DNA of 64,000 nt from Thermodesulfovibrio thiophilus DSM 17215 (GTDB taxonomy: Bacteria; Nitrospirota; Thermodesulfovibrionia; Thermodesulfovibrionales; Thermodesulfovibrionaceae): assembly GCF_000423865.1 (NCBI RefSeq), contig NZ_AUIU01000012.1, positions 124,001 through 188,000 on the forward strand, in the 5' to 3' direction. This document shows, piece by piece, positions 37,977-46,626 of this stretch; the first letter of the stretch is position 1, and every line of letters begins with the position of its first letter. The position numbers and the translations under genes were made by a program. Below the pieces are notes generated by a model. It searched no databases. It was not told the origin of the DNA and saw only the letters and a program-made list of their open reading frames with translations.

Positions 37977-38954
37977 TTATAAATACTCTTCCTTCCTGAA
38001 AATACCTTTTATTTTTTCTCTACTCACATACCTTTTTACATTATCTATGGCATGTTTTATTGCAATTGTAATAGCCTCCGGAACCATTGCAGAATTATGA
38101 GGACTACCTATAATATTTGGAAGGTCAAGAAAAGGATAATGCATCTCAAATTTCCCATGCCTGAAAGGTTCCACCCACCAAGCATCAATACCTGCTTTAA
38201 AATCAGGATGCGTTTTCAAAAATTCATAAAACACTCTTTCTTCTATTATCTCTCCTCTTGCTACATTGACAAGAATTGCATCTGGCTTCATCCATAATAG
38301 TTCTCTTTCACCAATCAATCCTTTTGTTGATTTTGTAAGTGGAAGTGATATAACTATAACATCAGCATTTTTAAGTACATACTCAAGGTCTTTAATTGTG
38401 CCAATAAAATCCACATTTTCATCAGTTTTACCACTGGTATTTAATGCAAAGATTTTACAGCCAAATGCTCGCATAAGATTAGCAGTTGCTTTGCCTATTC
38501 CTCCAAATCCAATAATTGCACAGATAGAACCTCTCAATGACTTGTTTAGCTTATACTGGTCAAAAATACCCTGCTTGAGTTTATTGTGTGCATCTTTAAG
38601 GTCCTTTGCTAATGCTAAAACCATAGCCATTACATGTTCAGCCATAGGAAGTGAATATGCACCCACATTGCCTGCTATATTAAAATCCATATTTAAAAGT
38701 TCAGCAGGAAGATGATCGCCGCCCGCAGAGAGCAACTGCATGAATTTAATTCTCTTCATAAGGGAATACTCCTCATTGTTAAATTCCCTGAGAGGGTTCC
38801 ATGCCAGTATGATATCAGAATATTCTATAGCTCTTTTTCTATCAAGAGCCTCATCTAAATATGAGATGTCGCATAAATCCATTAATCCATCATTAATTAA
38901 TTTTTTCTGGTTTAAGTCTGTCTTAAAGCTTACAAGAAGATTCACTTTTTGCAT
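37977..38954 (-). CDS. D-isomer-specific 2-hydroxyacid dehydrogenase family protein
   Basis: A 325-residue NAD(P)-dependent dehydrogenase. The Rossmann motif is IIGFGGIGKATANLM (about residue 148); the catalytic arginine lies in VNVARGEIIEE and the histidine in GSPHNSAM near the C-terminus. Substrates in this family include glyoxylate, hydroxypyruvate, D-lactate, phosphoglycerate and formate. Length and the missing ACT domain exclude SerA. It follows the old-yellow-enzyme gene with a 2-nt gap, so the two are cotranscribed. The substrate is not determinable. Confidence 0.88.
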   Translation of the reverse strand: MQKVNLLVSFKTDLNQKKLINDGLMDLCDISYLDEALDRKRAIEYSDIILAWNPLREFNNEEYSLMKRIKFMQLLSAGGDHLPAELLNMDFNIAGNVGAYSLPMAEHVMAMVLALAKDLKDAHNKLKQGIFDQYKLNKSLRGSICAIIGFGGIGKATANLMRAFGCKIFALNTSGKTDENVDFIGTIKDLEYVLKNADVIVISLPLTKSTKGLIGERELLWMKPDAILVNVARGEIIEERVFYEFLKTHPDFKAGIDAWWVEPFRHGKFEMHYPFLDLPNIIGSPHNSAMVPEAITIAIKHAIDNVKRYVSREKIKGIFRKEEYL

Positions 38955-38956
38955 AA

Positions 38957-39988
38957 TTACCTATACCTGCCCCTCTCATATTGAACTGGGATTATTTCAT
39001 CAGCCTTAAGCCTGTAAGCCGCATATATAGGCCAATATGGACGTCTCAGCAGTACTCGACCCAGCGCCACTAAATCTGCTCTTTGATTCCCTATTATCTC
39101 CTCAGCCATATCTGGCGCATCAATAAGTCCTACTGCCACGGTAGATATACCAACCTGTCTTTTTACTGCTTCAGCATAACCTATCTGATAGCCGGGATAG
39201 AGATCAATTCTCGGAGATAAAAGACCTCCTGAACTGCAATCAACAACATCTACAAGTTCTTTTACAATTTTCATAATCTCTATAGTTTCATCTATATCCA
39301 GTCCTCCTTCTACAAAATCTGTAGCAGATACACGCACAAATACAGGCATGGATTCAAATATATTTTTTCGAACTTCTTCAAGCACTTCTTTTAAAAATCT
39401 CACTCTATTTTGTCTTGAACCTCCATATTCATCCATCCTTTTATTAGACAACGGTGAGAGAAATTCATGAATGAGATAACCATGCGCTGCATGAACTTCA
39501 ACTGTGTCATAACCAACTTTTACAGCTCTTGCAGCAGCCTGTCCAAATGCTTTAACTATTTTCTTTATCTCTGTTTTGGTCAATTCTATAGGCACAGGGT
39601 AATCATCGCTCCAGTGCATGGAAGAAGGTGCTACTATCTTTTCACCTTTAATCTCGCACTTTCTTCCTGCATGAGCTAACTGCACACCCATTTTGCATCC
39701 AATTGAATGAACAAAATCAACTATTTTTTTAAGTGGCTCAATATGGCTATCATCCCATAAGCCAAGATCATTTGCTGTAATACGTCCTCGTTTTTCTACT
39801 GCTGTGGCCTCCTGCATAATGAGTCCAACGCCACCAACAGCTCGTGTGGCATAATGCACAAAATGCCAGTCAGTAGCCCTGCCCTCCTGTCCTGCGGAAT
39901 ACATGCACATTGGTGACATCATAATACGATTTTTAAGCTTTAACCCTTTAACTTCAAATGCTGTAAATAATTTGCTCATTAAAACCAC
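38957..39988 (-). CDS. Old yellow enzyme-type NADH:flavin oxidoreductase (YqjM/NamA-like)
   Basis: A 343-residue FMN TIM-barrel ene-reductase. Family blocks are LKNRIMMSPMCMYSA (cysteine near residue 27 as in YqjM-type enzymes), QLAHAGRK, VEVHAAHGYLIHEFLSP (substrate HxxH) and YGGSRQNRVRFLKE. It reduces activated alkenes with NAD(P)H. AGGAGG precedes the ATG by 7 nt. It forms a two-gene operon with the hydroxyacid dehydrogenase downstream. It lacks the FeS and C-terminal domains of 2,4-dienoyl-CoA reductase. Confidence 0.92.
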   Translation of the reverse strand: MVLMSKLFTAFEVKGLKLKNRIMMSPMCMYSAGQEGRATDWHFVHYATRAVGGVGLIMQEATAVEKRGRITANDLGLWDDSHIEPLKKIVDFVHSIGCKMGVQLAHAGRKCEIKGEKIVAPSSMHWSDDYPVPIELTKTEIKKIVKAFGQAAARAVKVGYDTVEVHAAHGYLIHEFLSPLSNKRMDEYGGSRQNRVRFLKEVLEEVRKNIFESMPVFVRVSATDFVEGGLDIDETIEIMKIVKELVDVVDCSSGGLLSPRIDLYPGYQIGYAEAVKRQVGISTVAVGLIDAPDMAEEIIGNQRADLVALGRVLLRRPYWPIYAAYRLKADEIIPVQYERGRYR

Positions 39989-40077
39989 CTCCTTGATTAT
40001 TATACATCGATCACAATTTAAACTAACAGAAATATTGATAACTAATAATCCCCAATATTAAGGCAAACCCTGAGAAT

Positions 40078-40107
40078 TTGACAAAGATTTCTTGTATTAT
40101 TTATTAT
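40078..40107 (+). promoter_or_regulatory. Promoter of tRNA-His (TTGACA-18-TATTAT)
   Basis: A perfect TTGACA at 40078-40083 and TATTAT at 40102-40107 with 18-bp spacing. The predicted start is about 14 nt upstream of the tRNA. Confidence 0.6.
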
Positions 40108-40127
40108 CATTACAAGAATCGTTTATT

Positions 40128-40204
40128 GGCGGACGTAGCTCAACGGTCAGAGCACTGGACTGTGGCTCCAGGGGCTGCGGGTTCGATCCCCGTCGTCCGC
40201 CCCA
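40128..40204 (+). tRNA. tRNA-His (anticodon GTG)
   Basis: The eight-base-pair acceptor (GGCGGACG with CGTCCGCC) includes the G-1:C73 pair typical of histidine tRNA. The anticodon stem CTGGA/TCCAG holds loop CTGTGGC. The T-loop is TTCGATC and CCA is encoded. A convergent gene ends 3 nt downstream. Confidence 0.97.
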
Positions 40205-40206
40205 GT

Positions 40207-41766
40207 TTAATAAAGTAATCTCGCAGGATAGTAATCTCCATGCCCTGGAAGTATTATTAAACCTTTACCCTTTTCTTTTAATCTCTCGTCAATTTCCTTG
40301 CTTATCTCTGTAAGAATTTGCATCTCTTTGCGGAATACTCTTGAGTCTGCATTTGTACTTGTCATTAAAAATTTTGGAATATTCAAAATATTTTTTTCTT
40401 CCTGAACTAAGCTTGGAACATAGAGAAGATAATCTCCTGTAAAAATTAATCCAGCAGAGTCGGATAAGAAAAATACCTGCCCTGGAACATGTCCACCCAG
40501 ACTTTCTATGACTTTAAATTGAAAGCCACCAATGTTAAAATAATCAATAACTCTAAAGTCTTTGATTTTCTCTTTAGTTTCATTGTTAAAGGCTGTCCAA
40601 TATTTTGGAAACCTACATTCAGTAAGTTCATGTACAAGAATTGTAAAGTAATGGTTCAATTCAACCAGAGGTGTTATAGCTCCAAATGCACGATTTTCGT
40701 TGTCTATAATTTCTTTAGAAGTTTCATGCATAAAAATTTCTGTACCGAATTCTTCTTCAAAATATCCACTTAATCCAGCATGATCTGCATCTGCATGAGA
40801 TATGTATATTTTTTTTATCTGTGATGGGTCAATGTCATTTTCTTGAAGCATCCTCTTAACATCTTCATAATAAACTCCATAGGAACCATCAATCATTACA
40901 AAGGTATCATTTTCTTGAAAAATATAAATGTTTCCACCGGTTGGTAGCTTAAACGAATGTAGTAAAATATCTCCAAATGGAAGCGTGGGAAGTCTATTAT
41001 ATGAAAATTTTTCGCCTGTTTTTGTTCTTGATGAGATTGCAAATGCTAGTATATTGGCAAAAATTTGTCCTGCTTCAAGATTTCTTCCTGCTTCTTTATT
41101 GAAGTTAATCAATATGTCAGAGAGATACTTTGATGTATTTATGATTTTTTGTATTACTTCAACATCTTCTTTATTAAGTATTTTTCTAAGCTTTAAAAAG
41201 AACCTTTCTATTAGATTAAGCCCAATAATTCTATTGGTGTTTTCCTTATCTCCTCCAGAGTATTCAAGGCTGTAGTAGTAAGCAGCTTCGTTCATTTTCT
41301 GTAAAAGGCTATTAATCTGCTCTGTATTTTTTATATAGAAGGCTATATCGGCTTTGTTTTCTGAAATCATTTGATTGTAAATCATGTAAACAACATTTGC
41401 TTCATGTTCTTTAAGTAAATTTGCAAAATGAGCAAGAGTTCCGGGTTTATTTTCAAGATATACAGAAATCTTAAGAATGTTATTAATATCTGTTATTTGT
41501 AGATGTTCCTCAAATAGTTCTTCAAATAGTTTTTCCTGTTGAAATTTTGTTCTGAGTGATTCAAAAGCCTCTATTTCAGAATGTTTCCCTTCAACAAGAA
41601 CAAGATTTGGATGTTCTGAACGATTATAATAAAAATAAGTTATATTGACTTCGTTTTTTGCAAATAAATATGCGATTCTTGCAAGAAGACCGGGTTTGTC
41701 AGGTACATATATTTTTGTTTTACATAAAAATAAATCTGACTCTGGTGAATGCCATATTTGAAACAT
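40207..41766 (-). CDS. ACT-ACT-metallo-beta-lactamase fold fusion protein
   Basis: A 519-residue protein. Residues about 14-75 and 105-165 are two ACT-like domains (KIYVPDKPGLLARIAYLFAKNEVNI and ISVYLENKPGTLAHFANLLKEHEANV), usually small-molecule binding. A helical linker follows, then from about 260 an MBL domain with SHADADHAG near 324, a later GGHVPGQVFF histidine, FTGDYLL and a terminal LPGHGDYYPA. The metal motif is HxDxDH rather than HxHxDH. No rubredoxin or flavodoxin domain is attached, so it is not a flavodiiron protein. An allosterically gated hydrolase or oxidoreductase is a guess. The ATG lies 7 nt after an extended -10. Confidence 0.8.
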   Translation of the reverse strand: MFQIWHSPESDLFLCKTKIYVPDKPGLLARIAYLFAKNEVNITYFYYNRSEHPNLVLVEGKHSEIEAFESLRTKFQQEKLFEELFEEHLQITDINNILKISVYLENKPGTLAHFANLLKEHEANVVYMIYNQMISENKADIAFYIKNTEQINSLLQKMNEAAYYYSLEYSGGDKENTNRIIGLNLIERFFLKLRKILNKEDVEVIQKIINTSKYLSDILINFNKEAGRNLEAGQIFANILAFAISSRTKTGEKFSYNRLPTLPFGDILLHSFKLPTGGNIYIFQENDTFVMIDGSYGVYYEDVKRMLQENDIDPSQIKKIYISHADADHAGLSGYFEEEFGTEIFMHETSKEIIDNENRAFGAITPLVELNHYFTILVHELTECRFPKYWTAFNNETKEKIKDFRVIDYFNIGGFQFKVIESLGGHVPGQVFFLSDSAGLIFTGDYLLYVPSLVQEEKNILNIPKFLMTSTNADSRVFRKEMQILTEISKEIDERLKEKGKGLIILPGHGDYYPARLLY

Positions 41767-41773
41767 AATTCAT

Positions 41774-41782
41774 ATTCTATCA
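41774..41782 (-). promoter_or_regulatory. Extended -10 (TGATAGAAT) of the ACT-MBL gene
   Basis: Minus-strand TGA-TAGAAT is followed by 7 nt and then the ATG at 41766, again predicting a leaderless mRNA. One mismatch from TATAAT. Confidence 0.5.
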
Positions 41783-41913
41783 CAGCAAGATTAAACTTTA
41801 TCAATTTATATTAGGTTCTAAATACTGCTTAATAGCAAAATCGCGTATGAGATTAATGGGTATCAGATCTTGTAGTTAGACTGGGTTGATAATCAAATAT
41901 TTTTCATAAATAA

Positions 41914-41988
41914 CGGTCCCAACGGGATTCGAACCCGTGTTTTAGCCTTGAGAGGGCTACGTCCTTGACCGGGCTAGACGATGGGACC
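41914..41988 (-). tRNA. tRNA-Glu (anticodon CTC)
   Basis: Cloverleaf on the minus strand: acceptor GGTCCCA/TGGGACC, anticodon stem TAGCC/GGCTA with loop CTCTCAA, T-arm with TTCGAAT. Anticodon CTC reads GAG. Discriminator G; no encoded CCA. Confidence 0.96.
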
Positions 41989-41997
41989 TTCCGTCCA

Positions 41998-42068
41998 CTG
42001 GGGAGAGAGGATTCGAACCCCTACAAGCAGATCCAGAGTCTGCCGTCCTGCCGTTAGACGACTCCCCA
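41998..42068 (-). tRNA. tRNA-Gln (anticodon CTG)
   Basis: Acceptor TGGGGAG/CTCCCCA, anticodon stem GCAGA/TCTGC with loop CTCTGGA, T-loop TTCGAAT. Anticodon CTG reads CAG. It lies 9 nt upstream of tRNA-Glu in the same direction, so the two are processed from one precursor. Confidence 0.96.
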
Positions 42069-42091
42069 ATTTCTTAATATTTTAAAGGTAT

Positions 42092-42116
42092 ATCATAAAA
42101 AATCTTATATTGTCAA
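42092..42116 (-). promoter_or_regulatory. Promoter of the tRNA-Gln/Glu pair (TTGACA-18-TATACC-like)
   Basis: Minus-strand TTGACA (42116-42111), then TGATATACC about 18 bp on, with an extended-10 TG. The predicted start is some 15 nt before tRNA-Gln. Confidence 0.5.
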
Positions 42117-42119
42117 ATT

Positions 42120-42239
42120 TTATGAAGAGTTTTTTAATCCCTGAGTGTCAAAATGATACGAAAATATTACAATGCTCTTTTCTGTATCACAACACATTCT
42201 GGGCTGATTCTGATCTCCGGTTAAATATTGTATTTTCAT
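42120..42239 (-). CDS. Possible small protein of 39 residues
   Basis: An open frame ATG to TAA in the 381-bp gap between tRNA-Gln and the O-antigen-ligase gene. It begins MKIQYLTGDQNQPRMCC and ends FDTQGLKNSS; I recognise no family. It starts about 28 nt downstream of the predicted start of a strong minus-strand promoter at 42274-42302. There is no good Shine-Dalgarno, so the transcript might instead be a small RNA or a long tRNA precursor. Confidence 0.3.
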   Translation of the reverse strand: MKIQYLTGDQNQPRMCCDTEKSIVIFSYHFDTQGLKNSS

Positions 42240-42273
42240 AAGGCTTTTTCTTTTTATAGTTTGATAGTTTTAA

Positions 42274-42302
42274 TTTATAATTAAAGTGAACCCCATTGTC
42301 AA
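42274..42302 (-). promoter_or_regulatory. Strong minus-strand promoter (TTGACA-17-TATAAA) with no annotated gene
   Basis: TTGACA (42302-42297) is perfect, spacing is 17 bp, and TATAAA (42279-42274) is one mismatch from consensus. It points towards the 39-codon frame and the tRNA pair, more than 200 bp away. The rest of the 42069-42449 gap holds nothing else I can name. Confidence 0.55.
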
Positions 42303-42449
42303 GACAGAAAACAAGCTTTTTAAGGTGTATTATTTATTCTAAATATGGAGCAGCTCAATCTTAATGATTATATAAAAATTGTATTTATTGGTTATAATAT
42401 TAGGTTTTAATTTGCTACAGGTAACTCCAATAAAGCGGAGAACTTAGAT

Positions 42450-43712
42450 ATGGAAAATACTTTTAATGCTAAATATAATCGTTTTTTTTATTTTTTCTTT
42501 TATAGCGGTTGGGCTGCCATTTGGATTGCATCTCTTTTTAGACATACCAAAGCATTTCTATGGACAGGAGACATTTTATTATTCATCTCTCTTGTATGTT
42601 TAATAAAGTCAAATCGCTTAAATATCTTTTCTCTTTCAAAAATTCTTAGTATTTTATTGGGACTTTTTTTAATCTGTCTTTTATGGTTTGTCATTATCAG
42701 CCCTTACCCTTCAGCTTCGCTGGAAGCTTTTTTATTAAATTATTTTTTTCATATTTCTTTATTTTTTCTTGTATTAATAATTATTTTAATTAGCAATTCC
42801 ATATCTTTCATATTCTGGTTAATACCATGTATTGCAATTATAGCATCGATTGTATACGACTTTTCTTTTGTGTTTATAACTTGTAATTTAAACCTTACAT
42901 GTGCATTAAAGTCAGGATTATATTTGTTAAACTCACATAACTCAATATTTAAAGGTCTTGTTATCACATCACCTGTTTATATGTTTGGTTTTTTTATATT
43001 TTTAGGTCTTTTTCTAAAATCAACCGGATATAAAAAGTTAATTTTTGGCGTAACTTCATTATCAAGTCTACTTGCTATGCTATGGCTTGGGAGAAGAGCT
43101 GCACTTCTGGGATGTTTTATAGCTTTTATAATCCTGCTTTTTTTGAGCAAAAAAAAATCTTTAAAGATACTTTCTCTTGGAATTCTACTTGTTCTTATTA
43201 TTGTGACAATAGCTGTGCTTAACTCACCATATGGAAAAGATATTTTAATAAGGAGTGATAACGTTCAACTTTTGTTTTCAGGAGAATATGAAAAATTTGA
43301 TGAGGCAGGATCATTAGGTCAAAGACTTTATGTGTGGCCAAAATATTTTAAAAAAGCTTTAGAACACCCCTTTTCTGGAACAGGCATTGCAAGAAGAGTT
43401 CAAAAAAGAGTTCTATCAACAACTGAATTGGGAGCACCATTAGAGCATTCCCATAATCTATTTCTCAATTTATGGCTTCAGGCAGGATTACATACATCAT
43501 TAGTTTTTTTAACTTTCTATTTGCTATCTTTTTATAAATGTTATAATTTATGGAAGTTTTCTGGAGAAGATTATTTTATAGGAGGGCTTTTACTTTTTTT
43601 AATAGGGTTTTTCATTATGTCTTTTTTTGAAGGCCTTGAAGAAGGAACACGTTTTACAACTTTCTGGATAGCAAATGGATTAGCGTGGGGATATGCACAA
43701 AAACGCTCCTGA
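42450..43712 (+). CDS. O-antigen ligase/polymerase family membrane protein (Wzy/WaaL-like)
   Basis: A 420-residue membrane protein with about 11-12 hydrophobic segments. A large periplasmic loop near residues 270-345 contains EHSHNLFLNLWLQAG, the histidine-containing motif of the Wzy_C/O-antigen ligase family, preceded by GQRLYVWPKYFKKALEHPFSGTG, typical of the same domain. These enzymes polymerise glycans or join them to lipid A core or protein. It overlaps the downstream glycosyltransferase gene by 20 nt. Ligase and polymerase cannot be separated from sequence. Confidence 0.87.
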   Translation: MENTFNAKYNRFFYFFFYSGWAAIWIASLFRHTKAFLWTGDILLFISLVCLIKSNRLNIFSLSKILSILLGLFLICLLWFVIISPYPSASLEAFLLNYFFHISLFFLVLIIILISNSISFIFWLIPCIAIIASIVYDFSFVFITCNLNLTCALKSGLYLLNSHNSIFKGLVITSPVYMFGFFIFLGLFLKSTGYKKLIFGVTSLSSLLAMLWLGRRAALLGCFIAFIILLFLSKKKSLKILSLGILLVLIIVTIAVLNSPYGKDILIRSDNVQLLFSGEYEKFDEAGSLGQRLYVWPKYFKKALEHPFSGTGIARRVQKRVLSTTELGAPLEHSHNLFLNLWLQAGLHTSLVFLTFYLLSFYKCYNLWKFSGEDYFIGGLLLFLIGFFIMSFFEGLEEGTRFTTFWIANGLAWGYAQKRS

Positions 43713-44829
43713 TAAAGTAGCTTTATTTATTGATAATGCTGTTAACAGAAGGCACTATATACAATTAATTGCGTTAAAGAATGCTGGATTTGACGCTAAA
43801 GTCATTATTTTTAAAGATACTAAAATTGATTATCTTATCGTTAAAGGGCTAAAAGATATATATTTACTTCTTGATTATAATAGACAAGAAGCAGTTAAGA
43901 AGTTTTCTTTTAAATGTGCTTTGAATCTTTTAGAATTAATAAAGCAAGAAAACATTTCCATTATCCTGACTCAACGATGGAAAGTTTTAAAGTATTTGAT
44001 TTTTTGTAAGTTTTTTAAAAAGAACCTGAAAATTATTCTTTATATTGTAGTGGCTGCAACCTTTCGAACTATTCGTAGACAAATACTGTTTAAGTTATTT
44101 AAAGCCAAAGTGAATAAAATTTTGGTGAACAGTGCTGATCTAAAAGAAGAATTGATCGCTCAAAAATTGACAATAGGAAAAGAAATTGATATATTGCATT
44201 CTGCGATTGATCCATCAGAATTTGAAATACCCATTTCTCAGAAAGAAGCAAGGCAAAAAATGGGATTTCCAGAAAATGATTTCATATTCGGGATGGTGGC
44301 GCGTTTTAGTAAAGAAAAAGATCAGCAAACTCTCATTTATGCTTTTAAAAATTTTTTAGATTCAGGCAATAAATCAAAACTTGTTCTTGTTGGAGATGGT
44401 CCTACAAAAAAAACATGTGAGGATCTGGCAAAAAAACTTGGCATAGGCAAAGAAGTCATGTTTACTGGCAGAATTGATCTAATGCAAATACCTGTTGTTC
44501 TCAGAGCTTTTGATGTTTTTGTGCATATTACATTACAGGAAGGAATGCCAATGGCTGTACATGAAGCAATGGCTGCCAGTCTTCCTGTTATCGCAACTGA
44601 CGCAGAAGGTGTTCCTGAAATTTTTGATACTTCTCTGACAATGGGTTTTCTTGTTCCTAAAAAAAATGTAGAAGAACTAACAAAAGCTCTTTTAAAAATT
44701 TATTCTCTCTCTCATGAAGAAAGAAAAATCATGGGAGAAAATGCAAGAATGCGCTTAAATGAAGCTTTTTCCCCAGAACAGTTAGCACAAAAAATAGTGA
44801 AAATATTTAAAGACTTACTAAATGGTTAA
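43693..44829 (+). CDS. Glycosyltransferase family 4 (GT-B)
   Basis: A 378-residue GT-B enzyme. The C-terminal donor-binding half is clear: FGMVARFSKEKDQQTLIYAF, LVLVGDGPTKKTCEDLAKKLG and EGMPMAVHEAMAASLPVIATDAEGVPE, with the ExFGxxxxE-type glutamates. The N-terminal acceptor half is divergent. It overlaps the O-antigen-ligase gene by 20 nt, so both belong to a polysaccharide or lipopolysaccharide unit. It is convergent with the asparagine synthetase-like gene, 5 bp away. The sugar is unknown. Confidence 0.9.
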   Translation: MHKNAPDKVALFIDNAVNRRHYIQLIALKNAGFDAKVIIFKDTKIDYLIVKGLKDIYLLLDYNRQEAVKKFSFKCALNLLELIKQENISIILTQRWKVLKYLIFCKFFKKNLKIILYIVVAATFRTIRRQILFKLFKAKVNKILVNSADLKEELIAQKLTIGKEIDILHSAIDPSEFEIPISQKEARQKMGFPENDFIFGMVARFSKEKDQQTLIYAFKNFLDSGNKSKLVLVGDGPTKKTCEDLAKKLGIGKEVMFTGRIDLMQIPVVLRAFDVFVHITLQEGMPMAVHEAMAASLPVIATDAEGVPEIFDTSLTMGFLVPKKNVEELTKALLKIYSLSHEERKIMGENARMRLNEAFSPEQLAQKIVKIFKDLLNG

Positions 44830-44834
44830 AATTT

Positions 44835-46322
44835 TTATTTAAGATATTTATTGTGGTTAAACCATGCTGAAATCAAGAAAAGCTTTGTATATAATTTTTG
44901 GAACAATTTATTTTTCTCAGCCCTTTCTTCAACTATTCTAAAAAGTTTTTGTATATGTTTACTGTCCCATAATTTACATTCTATAACTTCTTCTTTGACT
45001 TTAAAATCTATGTTCTTTAAAAATTTATACGCATTGAAACCATAGGAATACTTTCCCAGAACGTCTGAATCAAGGTCTAATCTTTCTTTTAAAAGCCGAC
45101 GCAGAGGAAGTTTATTTTTAAATCTTTTTCTATCAAAAAGACATTTTTCTGAAACCTTGCCCACATACTTTGCTATCTCTCTGTTAGTCCATGGTAAGAT
45201 AAGGTTTATATCAAAAACCTCAGCAAAATTTCTCACTTTTCTTATTACTAAATCAAAATGAGCACTGGCCCCTCGAATATCATTCGATCGTAAATCAAAA
45301 TAATCCCAATTTTTTCTTTCTTTATCCTCCTCTTTCCAATAAGGATAAATCTGGACAGCATCAGGATAAATCTTCTTTGCATCCCTATAAGTAAAACCTG
45401 TTAATCCCATCATTTTACATATCATCTCACAGCGAGTAAGAGCAAGTCTTTGCAGGATATTACCAGTTGGCAATTGTTCTGCAAGAGGCCTTAAAAATAT
45501 AAACTTGGGATAGACTTTTTGTCTTTTGTATTCTACTGGTCTTGGAACAAGTCCAAAGTAAATATCGTTTCCACTCCCATCAATAATATTAGTGTCTTTA
45601 AAATCTATTAAAGTTGCATAAAGAGGATAAACAAGAGCGACCCCATCGAGGCATGGAAGAGATATATGCGTAAAATAATAGTCTATGACATCGAGAAGTT
45701 TCTTTTCAATTTTCGATGGCAAAGTAAGTTTTTGATGTTTAAAACCAAGTTTAGCCGCAACCTTGGAGGCTATTTCACTTTCATCTTTTCTATCTTTTGT
45801 GGATAAAGTAACACATGTTACCTTATTTTGTAGTCCTGCTTCAGCAAGAGCAAGAGCTATAGTGTTGCTGTCTTTCCCGAGACTCTGGAATAAAAATATT
45901 GGCTTTTCAGGAATTAGTCTATCAAAAACAGCCTTTGAAATAAGAGAAAGAAGATAATTAACATCAAGCTCAAGCTGTGGATTTCTTTCTGAATTGAAAA
46001 ATGGGAATTTATTAAAAAATTCAAGTTCGATTTTCCCTTCTCTAGATGTTACATTAACTCTGTCACCTATATTAATAACAAAAATATTTTCATATATTGT
46101 CTTGGGCGTAAGAATAACACCTTTTTGGAGATAAAAAGAAAGACCTTCTGAAGAAATCGAAAGAGGTTTTTTTATGTCAGTAGAAGCTAAAAGTTCTTTT
46201 ATATTGTCTGAATACAGTAAATATTTTTTATCAGAGTCAAGATATAAATAAATTGGTTTTTCTCCACCTACATCTCCTTCTATAATTTTAGGACAATCTG
46301 AAGAAGTTACTTTAGAAACCAT
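44835..46322 (-). CDS. Asparagine synthetase-like protein lacking the glutaminase cysteine
   Basis: A 495-residue protein. The ATP-pyrophosphatase core begins near residue 145 with FQSLGKDSNTIALALAEAG, where asparagine synthetases have SGGLDS; the second serine and the aspartate are kept, the glycines are replaced by Leu-Gly-Lys. TKDRKDESEIASKVAAKLGFKH follows as expected. The N-terminal 140 residues resemble only the last part of a class II amidotransferase domain (GVILTPKTIYENIFVINIGD); the Cys2 nucleophile region is missing, so glutamine hydrolysis is not expected. Position beside glycan genes suggests amidation or adenylation chemistry on a surface molecule. Function unknown. Confidence 0.75.
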   Translation of the reverse strand: MVSKVTSSDCPKIIEGDVGGEKPIYLYLDSDKKYLLYSDNIKELLASTDIKKPLSISSEGLSFYLQKGVILTPKTIYENIFVINIGDRVNVTSREGKIELEFFNKFPFFNSERNPQLELDVNYLLSLISKAVFDRLIPEKPIFLFQSLGKDSNTIALALAEAGLQNKVTCVTLSTKDRKDESEIASKVAAKLGFKHQKLTLPSKIEKKLLDVIDYYFTHISLPCLDGVALVYPLYATLIDFKDTNIIDGSGNDIYFGLVPRPVEYKRQKVYPKFIFLRPLAEQLPTGNILQRLALTRCEMICKMMGLTGFTYRDAKKIYPDAVQIYPYWKEEDKERKNWDYFDLRSNDIRGASAHFDLVIRKVRNFAEVFDINLILPWTNREIAKYVGKVSEKCLFDRKRFKNKLPLRRLLKERLDLDSDVLGKYSYGFNAYKFLKNIDFKVKEEVIECKLWDSKHIQKLFRIVEERAEKNKLFQKLYTKLFLISAWFNHNKYLK

Positions 46323-46344
46323 ATAAACATTTTCCCCCTTTTGC

Positions 46345-46363
46345 TATTGCTATTATAGCAATA
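46345..46363 (-). promoter_or_regulatory. Palindrome overlapping the extended -10 of the asparagine synthetase-like gene
   Basis: TATTGCTA-TTA-TAGCAATA is a perfect 8-bp inverted repeat. On the minus strand it contains TGCTATAAT (46360-46352). The leader would be about 23 nt, with a G-rich Shine-Dalgarno. An operator covering the -10 is the simple reading. Confidence 0.5.
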
Positions 46364-46626
46364 TTATAAATTATTTTATATCTTAATTTCTCAAAAAAAC
46401 TAAGCCATTTATCAAAACAAAAGATAAAACAAAATAATTAACCTCTTCACTTACACTAATTAATGCCTTACCAGTCTTAGTCTCAGTTTAATTATGTTGG
46501 AATTTTTGACCTGGTAGAGGTAAAAAATGCCTATTTTTTGACATATAGCTTCTCATAAATTAAGATTTATAATAATTTTCATAATGGCATAGATTTTGAT
46601 TTATTCTCGAGACAAAGGAGGCTACA
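46364..46626. other. Intergenic region upstream of the diguanylate cyclase
   Basis: No gene in the rest of the 304-bp gap. Apart from the two promoters nothing is recognised. Confidence 0.4.
46538..46566 (+). promoter_or_regulatory. Promoter of the diguanylate cyclase (TTGACA-17-TAAGAT)
   Basis: A perfect TTGACA at 46538-46543 and TAAGAT at 46561-46566 with 17-bp spacing. AGGAGG-type Shine-Dalgarno lies just before the ATG at 46627. Confidence 0.5.

Noticed and set aside
40207-41766. Flavodiiron protein
   Set aside because: The MBL site reads HxDxDH and no flavodoxin domain follows; two ACT-like domains precede it instead.
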